A model generated the notes under the pieces. The model did not search any database and was not told where the DNA came from. It saw nothing but the letters and a program-made list of their open reading frames with translations. DNA of 64,000 bases from Pseudotamlana agarivorans (lineage in GTDB: Bacteria; Bacteroidota; Bacteroidia; Flavobacteriales; Flavobacteriaceae): assembly GCF_018860245.1 (NCBI RefSeq), contig NZ_JAHKPD010000012.1:310001-374000 (forward strand), in the 5' to 3' direction. A program made the position numbers and the translations under genes. This document shows positions 18,234 through 26,204 of the stretch, one piece after another (within the stretch, counting starts at the first letter, position 1; the number at the start of each line of letters is the position of its first letter).

Positions 18234-21200
18234 ATGAATTTAAAATTTACAGCAATTTTCACATTCCTTTTGGTTGCAGGATCTATGATCCAAACCAATG
18301 CACAACAACACGATTATGGTTCAAAAAGCTATGGTATATTTATACATCATGGCTGGGGAGGTACAGCAGAAAGTCAGTATGGGTGTGCGATCACACCATA
18401 TCCTGATGGTTCTTACCCTCAAAACGTTGATGAGACAGCCGATAATTTCGACGTACAAGGCTTTGTGGACGATATCGCCGCAATGAAACCAGAGTATCTA
18501 ATATTCACAGCATGGCATTGTTGGCAGCATCCATTATATCCAAGTGATGTGCTGGATAGTTGGCTGGGTGAAGGTCACTGTTCTCAGCGAGATGTATTGC
18601 AGGAAATACTTGATGCCTGCGAAGCCATTGATCTTGATGTATATTGGTATATACAACCTTCGGAGGCTCATAATTTTACGCCTGAAGAACAAGCAGCAGT
18701 TGGGTATGTAAATAGAAGTACACCAACAGAAACTTACAACGATTTCCTTAATGAGTTGATCGCCGAATTGACAAATCGTTATAAATCTCAAGTTAAAGGA
18801 TTCTGGTTTGACAAAGGTTTGTCCTATGGTTGTACAGATAGACCACGTATTGGGGAAACAATTAGATCTATAATGCCAGATGCCATTCTGATAGCGAATA
18901 CTTACGCTAACGAGAGTGCTGATTTTGGTGCCCTTGAGACGAAGAGCCCGACTCAAACTTTCGAAAACTTGGGAGGATACCCTAATGTTTCTAATTTTGA
19001 TGAGAACACATGGCCAGCCTGGGAGAGATCCGTTTCTTTTGTTTCAGATCAAAGTTGGACTGCAACCCCTGGAAGTATTCGTTATACAAGTGAACAGATG
19101 TATAGGTACACTGTGCTTCAGGCTGGTGTAAACGAAGAAGGTGGAGGCGTGGCATGGGCAATGGGTACGTACGCCGATATGTCTTGGAATCCTGGTGTAC
19201 GCTCTGGGATGATAGAATTAGGAGAAAAGATCGATGCAGTTGGAGAGTCTATTAAAAGTACGGTGCCGAGTGATTCATGGCCTAAGCCAGAAGGAACGCG
19301 GCTTCAAGAATTAGAATGGGGTATTGCAACCCGATCGGTCGATGGTGACTTCGAATACCTACATGTATTGGTTGCTCCTTCAGGAAATACGCTAACTATT
19401 GATGCGCCAGAAGACGGAAGAGTATATACTTCTGCTGTTAACTTACGTACAGGCAACGCTTGTACTTTTTCTCAGACTTCGAATCAGGTAAATGTCACTT
19501 TAGATTCTAGTGATTCATGGGACGCGGTGGATACAGTAATAAAATTAACTGCAGATGGCGGTTCATCACCTAACAGTGGTAACATTGCATTAAACGGTAC
19601 AGCTTCTCAATCATCTACAGACTATACAGGAATTGCTTCTAGAGCTATCGATGATAACACCGATGGCGCATGGGCTAGTGGATCTGTTACGCATACTAGC
19701 GCTGAGGACAATGCTTGGTGGGAAGTCGATTTAGGTGATGAAAATGAAATTGATGAAATAGTTGTCTTCAATCGTACAGATGTAGCCTACATGGATAGGT
19801 TAAGTGATTTTACCGTGTCTGTAATAAATGACAATGGAGTAACAACCTTCTCACAGACAATTTCAGGAACTCCAACGCCATCCATAACTGTAAGTGCCGG
19901 TTGTGCTTTAGGGCGTACTGTTAGAGTTCAACTGAACACGACTAACACGCCATTATCTTTAGCTGAAGTGGAAGTATATACCTGCAACCCAGTAGTTGGG
20001 GCAACAGGAGTTAGCGTTTCACCTTCTAGCACTTCATTAACCGTAGGAGCAACCCGCCAAGTTAATGCGAACTTGTTGCCTGCAAATGCAAGCAATCAGG
20101 ATGTTACCTGGGAAACTAGTGATGCTTCAATTGCTTCAGTGGATTCTAATGGTTTGGTAACAGCACTAAGTAACGGAACAGCAATAATTACTGGTACTAC
20201 TGTAGATGGAGGATTTACCGATGATTGTACCATTACTGTGTTATATTCCGGTGGAAACTTGGCATTAAATGGCACGGCCTCACAATCATCAACAGCTTAT
20301 ACTGGCGATGCATCTAGAGCTATTGATAACAATACTGATGGGGTGTGGTCCAGTGGATCCGTTACCCACACATCTCCTGAAGAAAACCCATGGTGGGAGG
20401 TTGATCTTGGTGGTTTATATAGCATTGCGGAAATCAATATATTTGGTAGAACGGATGCATGTTGTGCGGCGAGGCTGTCAGATTACACAGTATCTGTTAT
20501 CAATGATGACCAAACGCCATTTTCTGCAAATTTAACGGACTTCCCCGAAGGCTCAGTTAGCGCGGGCGGTGTTTATGGCCGTATCATTAGGATTCAATTA
20601 AATGCGACTAACACCGCACTTTCATTAGCCGAAGTACAGATATTTGAAGGGGATGGTCCAGTTAATCCAACTGTAAATACCTTTACAATACAGGAAAATG
20701 AAATAGGTTTTTGCTCAGTTGATGGGAAAATTAGTAACAATAATTTAGACTACACTGGTGATGGATTTGCAAATACATCAAACGCCTTGGGTAATGGCGT
20801 TAATTGGGAAATTGATGGATCGGCTGGTTCTTATAACTTAACATGGCGATATGCCAGCGCAAATAGTAGAGCAGGAGATCTTTTTATAGATGGAACAGAA
20901 GTTGCAACTAATGTTGTTTCAGTTTCTTCAGGTAGTTGGTCAACCTGGATTACAGAGTCAATTACAGTGTCATTGGCTGCTGGTGTTAAAACAGTCCGAC
21001 TCGAGGCCACCACCGCTTTAGGTTTGGGTAATATAGATTACTTAGAAGTAACAGGTCCAGATGCTGCTGCATCAGGATGTTTAGATACAGCGAAATTTAC
21101 TTCAAATAAGCTAGTTGAAGAAAATAATTCTATGTTTAAGATTTATCCAAACCCGGTAGAGAACATGGTGACTATTCAATTAGAAACAACTGAACGTGCC

Positions 21201-21359
21201 GATTATGAGGTTTTAAGTATTTCAGGACAAGTTATGCGTTCGGGAGTTATCAACAACGGTACTAGTGTTCTAGATTTAAGTAGTTTGAATTCAGGATTCT
21301 ACCTAATTAAAGTAACGGGAGCATCTACTTCACAAATTAGAAAAATGATCAAGAATTAA
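18234..21359 (+). CDS. secreted GH29-like (alpha-L-fucosidase-type) enzyme with lectin/CBM tail and T9SS signal
   Basis: A 1041-residue modular exoenzyme. After the signal peptide (1-24), residues 30-440 form a (beta/alpha)8-type hydrolase domain resembling GH29 fucosidases: YGIFIHHGWG (33-42, compare FGMFIHWG), FTAWHCW (91-97), and GFWFDKG (189-195), where D193 matches the GH29 nucleophile. Two F5/8-type, F-type-lectin-like domains follow (about 450-585 and 675-808) with a BIG2 domain between (588-669), then a CBM6/35-like domain (811-949) and a T9SS type A sorting domain (967-1041, starting MFKIYPNPV). The lectin domains keep H-X26-R-X-D as in fucose-binding lectins; only the second keeps the Cys-Cys pair. 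The enzyme is probably surface-bound or released. Fucosidase activity is inferred; the HH pair of classic GH29 is WHC here. Confidence 0.72.
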   Translation: MNLKFTAIFTFLLVAGSMIQTNAQQHDYGSKSYGIFIHHGWGGTAESQYGCAITPYPDGSYPQNVDETADNFDVQGFVDDIAAMKPEYLIFTAWHCWQHPLYPSDVLDSWLGEGHCSQRDVLQEILDACEAIDLDVYWYIQPSEAHNFTPEEQAAVGYVNRSTPTETYNDFLNELIAELTNRYKSQVKGFWFDKGLSYGCTDRPRIGETIRSIMPDAILIANTYANESADFGALETKSPTQTFENLGGYPNVSNFDENTWPAWERSVSFVSDQSWTATPGSIRYTSEQMYRYTVLQAGVNEEGGGVAWAMGTYADMSWNPGVRSGMIELGEKIDAVGESIKSTVPSDSWPKPEGTRLQELEWGIATRSVDGDFEYLHVLVAPSGNTLTIDAPEDGRVYTSAVNLRTGNACTFSQTSNQVNVTLDSSDSWDAVDTVIKLTADGGSSPNSGNIALNGTASQSSTDYTGIASRAIDDNTDGAWASGSVTHTSAEDNAWWEVDLGDENEIDEIVVFNRTDVAYMDRLSDFTVSVINDNGVTTFSQTISGTPTPSITVSAGCALGRTVRVQLNTTNTPLSLAEVEVYTCNPVVGATGVSVSPSSTSLTVGATRQVNANLLPANASNQDVTWETSDASIASVDSNGLVTALSNGTAIITGTTVDGGFTDDCTITVLYSGGNLALNGTASQSSTAYTGDASRAIDNNTDGVWSSGSVTHTSPEENPWWEVDLGGLYSIAEINIFGRTDACCAARLSDYTVSVINDDQTPFSANLTDFPEGSVSAGGVYGRIIRIQLNATNTALSLAEVQIFEGDGPVNPTVNTFTIQENEIGFCSVDGKISNNNLDYTGDGFANTSNALGNGVNWEIDGSAGSYNLTWRYASANSRAGDLFIDGTEVATNVVSVSSGSWSTWITESITVSLAAGVKTVRLEATTALGLGNIDYLEVTGPDAAASGCLDTAKFTSNKLVEENNSMFKIYPNPVENMVTIQLETTERADYEVLSISGQVMRSGVINNGTSVLDLSSLNSGFYLIKVTGASTSQIRKMIKN

Positions 21360-21370
21360 AAGATTTCATT

Positions 21371-21400
21371 AAAAAGTACTGGCAAACGCTGGTACTTTTT
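21371..21400 (+). terminator. terminator between GH and sulfatase genes
   Basis: A 13-bp stem (two G-U pairs) of 21371-21383 with 21388-21400, loop AAAC, A-run on the left and T-run on the right. It lies 12 bp after the GH stop and ends 19 bp before the sulfatase ATG, so it should limit read-through or form part of the sulfatase leader. Confidence 0.75.
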
Positions 21401-21418
21401 TTAATAACCTTTAAAATT

Positions 21419-24400
21419 ATGAACACACTAAAAAAGATAAAGATATTAAGTGTTATGCTATTTTGTTTGACTCTTAGTTTGAAGAGTTTTTCGCAGGATC
21501 AACCAAATATTATTTACATATTAACCGATGATCTGGGCTATGGTGATATTTCAGCTTATTATGAAGATGGTAAAATAAATACGCCCAATATTGATAAACT
21601 TGCGGCAGAAGGCCTAATGTTTACCGATGCGCATACCACATCATCTGTTTGTACTCCCACGAGATATAGCATTTTAACGGGTAGGTACAATTGGAGAACT
21701 GAATTAAAATCGTCCGTTTTAGATGGGGAATCAGAATCCCTCATCCCAAGTGACAGGAAAACAGTTGCATCTATGCTACAAAGTAATGGCTACCAAACAG
21801 CCTATATCGGAAAATGGCATTTGGGTTGGAATTGGGCCATGTCGGGTGGAGATATAGATTTCTCACAACCCTTGACTCATGGGCCAAACGACCTGGGATT
21901 TGATTATGCTTTTGGTCATTGCGGATCTTTAGATATGGCACCTTATGTGTACGTTGAAAATGGAATGCCGACAAGCGTACCCACGGTGTATACCAGCAAT
22001 ACAGGTCAGCAATCATGGAGGCATGGTCTTACGGCAGACGATTTTGTGCACGAAGATGTGACGCCTAACTTTATTAACCTCGCCATAGACTATGTTGAAG
22101 AAAATGCCAATGGAAACGAACCGTTCTTTTTGTACCTTCCTTTGCCATCACCTCATACGCCTATTTTGCCTACCGAAGAATTTTTAGGTACAAGTGGATT
22201 GGGCTTGTATGGCGATTTTGTAATCATGGTTGATGACTATATTGGTAGATTGTTGGATCAGGTTGAAGCTTCTGGAATTGAGAATAATACCCTGATCATT
22301 TTTACATCTGATAACGGATGTTCACCAAAAGCCAATTTTTCAGCTCTAGCGAAAAATGGACACGACCCTAGTGGGATTTACCGTGGTATGAAATCCGACA
22401 TTTTTGAAGGCGGCCATAGGGTACCCTTTATTGCCAAATGGCCTAATAAAATACAAGCAGGTCAAGTGTCTGATGCATTGATTTCTACCGCCGATTTTAT
22501 GGCTACATGTGCAGATATCGTAGGGTATAATTTATTGGATGATGAAGGTGAGGATAGTTATAGCATGATGCCTTTGCTAGAAAATAATCCTGGCTCTTTC
22601 TTAAGAGAGGCAGCTGTCACGCATGCTATTGATGGCGATTTTGCCATCACTAAAGACGGTTGGAAATTAATTTTGTGTCCGGGTTCTGGTGGTTGGAGTG
22701 ATCCAACAGCTGCTAATACAGGTGGGTTGCCAGCTATTCAATTGTATAATTTAAATAATGATCCAAGTGAAACGAATAACCTTCAAACCTCTAATGCCGC
22801 TAAGGTAAACGAATTAGGTTCCCTTCTGAAAAAATATATCTTAGATGGGAGAAGTACTCCTGGGGCCCAGCAGGATAATGATCCGATTAATTTCGAATGG
22901 ACACAGATTGATTTTATAGATGATTATGAATATGATGGAGGTGGAGGTAATGAAGACGATGAAAACCTCGCTTTAGGAGGCACAGCATCTCAATCTTCAA
23001 CAGATTATGATGCTCAAGCATCACGCGCTATTGATGGCAATACCAATGGGAAATGGTCAGGTGGATCAGTCACTCATACACTTGCTGAAGACAACCCATG
23101 GTGGGAGGTTGATCTAGGTGCTAATGCAAATATTGGTGATATAGTAATATATAACCGTTCGGATGCTTGTTGCATAGATAGGTTATCAGATTTCACAATT
23201 ACTATAAGAGATAACAATGATAACGAAGTTTATTCTAGAGATGTAACTGGCTATCCTAATCCAGCCTCAACATATAATGCAGGTGGTGTAACAGGTAGAA
23301 CTGTCAGGATCACGTCAAACTTATCATGGGCATTAACTATCGCTGAGGTTGAGGTTTATGGCGTAGGGAGTTCGAGTGTTCCGGTAACCGGAGTTAGTGT
23401 TTCTCCTTCTAGCGCATCATTAACTATTGGTAATACACAACAACTGAATGCGACTGTAAGCCCAGCAAATGCAAGCAATCAGAATATTACTTGGAGTACT
23501 AGTAATGGTTCAGTCGCGACAGTAAATTCAAATGGATTGGTTACAGCACAAGGTGCAGGATCAGTAACAATTACTGCCACTACCGCCGATGGAGGATTTA
23601 CCGATAATTGTTCAGTTACGGTTACAGTTCCTTCAACAGGTGGGAATCTGGCTTTGAATGGAACAGCTTCACAATCATCACTAGCCTCTGGTGGTATACC
23701 TTCCCGTGCTATCGATGGAGATACTAACGGTAAATGGGCGGGTGGTTCAGTTACTCATACGGCTAGTACAGCAAATCCATGGTGGCAAGTTGATTTGGGC
23801 TTTGATACAACCATTGGGGATATCAATGTCTTCGGTCGAACTGATGCTTGTTGTATAGATAGGTTATCTAACTTTACGGTTTCTGTTATTAATAGCAGTG
23901 ATGTAACGACCTATTCCAATACTTATACTACTTATCCTGACCCTTCAGTTAGCATGAATGCAGGAAACGTACAGGGTAAGATTATAAAAATTCAGTTGAA
24001 CGCTACCAGTGCATTGTCATTGGCCGAAGTACAGGTGTATGAAGGAGGAGGTTCAAGCAACCCAACGATCAATACCTTTATCATACAGGAAAATGAAACT
24101 GGTTTTTGTTCGGTAGATGGTAACGTTAATAACAATAACCTCAACTACACGGGTGATGGATTTGCTAATACAGCAAATGCGCTTGGTAATGGTGTGAATT
24201 GGGAAATTGATGGATCAGCTGGTTCATATACATTTACCTGGGGATATGCCAGCACAACGAGCAGACCGGGCGCCCTTTTGATAAATGGTGCGACAGTTGC
24301 AAGTAGCGTTGAATTTAATCCTTCAGGTGGTTGGTCAACTTGGACTACTACTGGATCAACAACAGTCACATTAGGAGCTGGTGTTAAAACAGTAAGACTT

Positions 24401-24757
24401 GAAGCCACTGGTGCCTCAGGATTGGGTAATATTGACTTCATGGAAGTCACTGGGCCGGATGCTACTGCATCAGGATGTTTAGAAACAGCGAAATTTACTT
24501 CAAATAAGTCAGTTGAAGAAAATACTTCTATGTTTAAAATCTACCCGAATCCGGTTGATGGACAGGTTAATATTGATTTAGCAAATGATGAGAATGCCCA
24601 ATATCAAATTCTAAACACTTCAGGACAAGTTATGTTAACTGGCTATATTACTGGAGGAAAGCGTGCAGTTGATTTAAATAATTTCGAAGCTGGATTTTAT
24701 CTAATTAAAGTAACGGGAGCATCTACTTCGCAAATTAGAAAAATAATCAAGAATTAA
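21419..24757 (+). CDS. secreted S1-family sulfatase with lectin/CBM tail and T9SS signal
   Basis: A 1112-residue modular sulfatase. After the signal peptide (1-26) the S1 catalytic domain spans about 28-500: metal-binding DD at 37-38, formylglycine signature C78-T-P-T-R82 (followed by YSILTGR), GKWHLG near 131-136 and FTSDNG near 297. Cys78 must be converted to formylglycine by a maturase encoded elsewhere. The tail repeats the architecture of the upstream gene: F-type-lectin-like (about 516-650), BIG2 (655-735), F-type-lectin-like (742-875), CBM6/35-like (880-1020), T9SS sorting domain (1037-1112). Both lectin domains keep H-X26-R-X-D and the adjacent Cys-Cys. It should remove sulfate esters from an external glycan before or during import by the SusC/D pair. 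The sulfate position and S1 subfamily are not determinable by eye. Confidence 0.88.
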   Translation: MNTLKKIKILSVMLFCLTLSLKSFSQDQPNIIYILTDDLGYGDISAYYEDGKINTPNIDKLAAEGLMFTDAHTTSSVCTPTRYSILTGRYNWRTELKSSVLDGESESLIPSDRKTVASMLQSNGYQTAYIGKWHLGWNWAMSGGDIDFSQPLTHGPNDLGFDYAFGHCGSLDMAPYVYVENGMPTSVPTVYTSNTGQQSWRHGLTADDFVHEDVTPNFINLAIDYVEENANGNEPFFLYLPLPSPHTPILPTEEFLGTSGLGLYGDFVIMVDDYIGRLLDQVEASGIENNTLIIFTSDNGCSPKANFSALAKNGHDPSGIYRGMKSDIFEGGHRVPFIAKWPNKIQAGQVSDALISTADFMATCADIVGYNLLDDEGEDSYSMMPLLENNPGSFLREAAVTHAIDGDFAITKDGWKLILCPGSGGWSDPTAANTGGLPAIQLYNLNNDPSETNNLQTSNAAKVNELGSLLKKYILDGRSTPGAQQDNDPINFEWTQIDFIDDYEYDGGGGNEDDENLALGGTASQSSTDYDAQASRAIDGNTNGKWSGGSVTHTLAEDNPWWEVDLGANANIGDIVIYNRSDACCIDRLSDFTITIRDNNDNEVYSRDVTGYPNPASTYNAGGVTGRTVRITSNLSWALTIAEVEVYGVGSSSVPVTGVSVSPSSASLTIGNTQQLNATVSPANASNQNITWSTSNGSVATVNSNGLVTAQGAGSVTITATTADGGFTDNCSVTVTVPSTGGNLALNGTASQSSLASGGIPSRAIDGDTNGKWAGGSVTHTASTANPWWQVDLGFDTTIGDINVFGRTDACCIDRLSNFTVSVINSSDVTTYSNTYTTYPDPSVSMNAGNVQGKIIKIQLNATSALSLAEVQVYEGGGSSNPTINTFIIQENETGFCSVDGNVNNNNLNYTGDGFANTANALGNGVNWEIDGSAGSYTFTWGYASTTSRPGALLINGATVASSVEFNPSGGWSTWTTTGSTTVTLGAGVKTVRLEATGASGLGNIDFMEVTGPDATASGCLETAKFTSNKSVEENTSMFKIYPNPVDGQVNIDLANDENAQYQILNTSGQVMLTGYITGGKRAVDLNNFEAGFYLIKVTGASTSQIRKIIKN

Positions 24758-24786
24758 TTGAGTACATAAAAATTTAAAGACCTTAT

Positions 24787-24924
24787 AAAAGAGGCTGTAC
24801 AAAAAGTATTAAAGTACGTTATTCTGAATTTATTTTAGAATCGCATCAATTTGATAACCAATCATTATGAGAGCCTGGATCAAGTTCAGGTTGACGAAAA
24901 CTTTACTTTTAGACAGCTTCTTTT
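24787..24924. mobile_element. MITE-like repeat element with nested hairpins
   Basis: Terminal imperfect inverted repeats: AAAAGAGGCTGTACAAAAAGTA-type left arm (24787-24808) and its counterpart at 24904-24924 (TACTTTTAGACAGCTTCTTTT). Two inner hairpins follow: ATTCT...AGAAT (24821-24841) and CCTGGATCAAGTTCAGG (24874-24890). The element is 138 bp, has no reading frame, and fills the gap between the converging sulfatase and lacI genes, where it may act as a two-way terminator. I recall similar GAGGCTGTCTAAAAAG-ended elements in many Flavobacteriaceae. Confidence 0.6.
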
Positions 24925-25033
24925 TTTTATTGAATTTTTTTAAAAATCATAAAAGGATTTTAAGTCCATTACTAAGTTCACCTAAAACAAAGCAGATTAT
25001 CATTGAATAAAATGATTTTAGAAATTTAGGCTT

Positions 25034-26089
25034 TTATTTTTTCGAAGAATCTCTAACGATAAGTTCGGCCTCAAGAATTTTTTTGTTTAAACTTTGTTTT
25101 ATTACAGGAGATTTCATGTGTTCTAAAAAGGTCTTGGCGGCTAATTTGCCAATTTCCTCACTATGTTGATTGATGCTTGTAATGGAAGGCGAAACCATAG
25201 CTGTAAAAGGTTCGTTACCAAAGCCAACCAGTGCGATGTCTTCAGGTACTTTTATTTTACTTTCCTTTAAAACCTGTAACGCTCCTAAAGCAGCGTAATC
25301 ACTAGCAACATAAACAGCGTCTGGTCTGTCTTTTAATCTTAAAAGTTGTTTCATTTTTTTTCTGCCATCATCAATAGATAAACTACTTTCAAGAAGTAGC
25401 TCGTCTTCGAGAGGTAAATTATGTTCCTTTAGGGCATCAATATAACCACGAATACGGTTGTTGAAAATTCTAGTATGTTTATAGCCTCCAATATGAGCAA
25501 TGCGCTTGCAGCCTTGGTCAACTAAATGTTTTACTATAATATGACTGCTTTTGTAATCGTCTATACCTATGTAGTCAACGTTCAAATCATTTTCACCGCG
25601 GTCGAATAATATAAGGGGAATGCCTTTTGTTTTAATCTTATTAAAATAGGACAAATCTATGGTCTCATTAGCCATAGATGCAATAATACCATCTACTTGT
25701 GTGTATAAAAGAGTATCAATGTTATCACATTCTTTTTTATAGGACTCATTAGAATGGGTCATGATAATATTATAACCTTTTTTATTGAGAACCTCCTCCA
25801 TACTTTGCACAACACCTGAAAAAAAATGACTATTAGTTCTCGGGGCAATAATGCCAACTAAGTTACTTTTTCCTTTTCTAAGCGCACTAGCCAGATGATT
25901 GGGGTGATAATTTAGGTTTTTTGCGACCTGTCTTACCGCTTTTTTAGTTTTTTCGCTAATACGTGAATCGTCATGAAGCGCTTTAGAAACCGCTGCAGGA
26001 GAAATACTTAGCACGTTAGCTATATCTTTTATGGTTGTTTTTTTTTTGATATTTATTTTTTTTATATCTTTGCTTAAACGTTTAAGCAA
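25034..26089 (-). CDS. LacI-family transcriptional regulator
   Basis: A LacI/GalR repressor of up to 351 residues. An N-terminal helix-turn-helix (TTIKDIANVLSISPAAVSKA) is followed by the hinge helix (YHPNHLASALRKGKS) and a periplasmic-binding-protein-like effector domain (NLVGIIAPRTNSHFFSGV onward) ending in LIVRDS. It should sense a sugar or KDG-type intermediate and control the divergent KDG operon and itself. The start is uncertain: the only canonical start codon before the HTH is TTG at 26089, and that codon overlaps the predicted -7 box of its own promoter. No ATG or GTG lies between the predicted transcription start and the HTH. The first residues (MLKRLSKD) are coded by the operator itself and may not be translated. 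Confidence 0.9.
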   Translation of the reverse strand: MLKRLSKDIKKINIKKKTTIKDIANVLSISPAAVSKALHDDSRISEKTKKAVRQVAKNLNYHPNHLASALRKGKSNLVGIIAPRTNSHFFSGVVQSMEEVLNKKGYNIIMTHSNESYKKECDNIDTLLYTQVDGIIASMANETIDLSYFNKIKTKGIPLILFDRGENDLNVDYIGIDDYKSSHIIVKHLVDQGCKRIAHIGGYKHTRIFNNRIRGYIDALKEHNLPLEDELLLESSLSIDDGRKKMKQLLRLKDRPDAVYVASDYAALGALQVLKESKIKVPEDIALVGFGNEPFTAMVSPSITSINQHSEEIGKLAAKTFLEHMKSPVIKQSLNKKILEAELIVRDSSKK

Positions 26090-26091
26090 AG
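26068..26091. promoter_or_regulatory. LacI-type operator O1
   Basis: A perfect 24-bp palindrome whose half-site reads CTTTGCTTAAAC and whose centre is the CG typical of LacI/GalR operators. It covers the predicted lacI transcription start, which fits autoregulation. Its centre is exactly 84 bp from that of O2. Confidence 0.85.
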
Positions 26092-26117
26092 GTAATTCTT
26101 AAATTTTAATAATCAAA
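26087..26117 (-). promoter_or_regulatory. lacI promoter
   Basis: On the minus strand, TTTG (26117-26114), a 19-bp spacer and TACCTTTG (26094-26087) match the Bacteroidetes consensus exactly. Transcription should start near 26080, at the centre of O1. Confidence 0.6.
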
Positions 26118-26127
26118 ACGTGATATG

Positions 26128-26156
26128 TTGGGTTATTGAGTTTTTTTTAAGTTTTG
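26128..26156 (+). promoter_or_regulatory. promoter of the kdgK operon
   Basis: TTG at 26128-26130, a 17-bp spacer and TAAGTTTTG at 26148-26156 (one base longer than TAnnTTTG). The predicted start near 26163 falls at the centre of O2, so bound repressor would block it. An alternative box, TATCTTTG at 26065-26072, also faces this way. Confidence 0.5.
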
Positions 26157-26175
26157 CTTAAACGTTTAAACAAAA
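26152..26175. promoter_or_regulatory. LacI-type operator O2
   Basis: A 24-bp near-perfect palindrome (11 of 12 base pairs symmetric; the mismatch is C26157 against A26170) with the same TTTGCTTAAACGTTTAA core as O1. It overlaps the -7 region and start of the kdgK promoter and ends 29 bp before the kdgK ATG. Confidence 0.85.
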
Positions 26176-26204
26176 TACTTTTTATAATATTAAATAAAAT
26201 AGAA

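Noticed and set aside
10578-24757. The polysaccharide locus beside tRNA-Leu as an integrated genomic island.
   Set aside because: No integrase, no repeat of the tRNA 3' end at the far side and no conjugation genes were seen. Only the tRNA neighbourhood supports it.
26089-26204. lacI and kdgK frames both start with the same MLKRL-like residues.
   Set aside because: Not homology between proteins: both are the operator sequence read from its TTG. kdgK has a good ATG at 26205.
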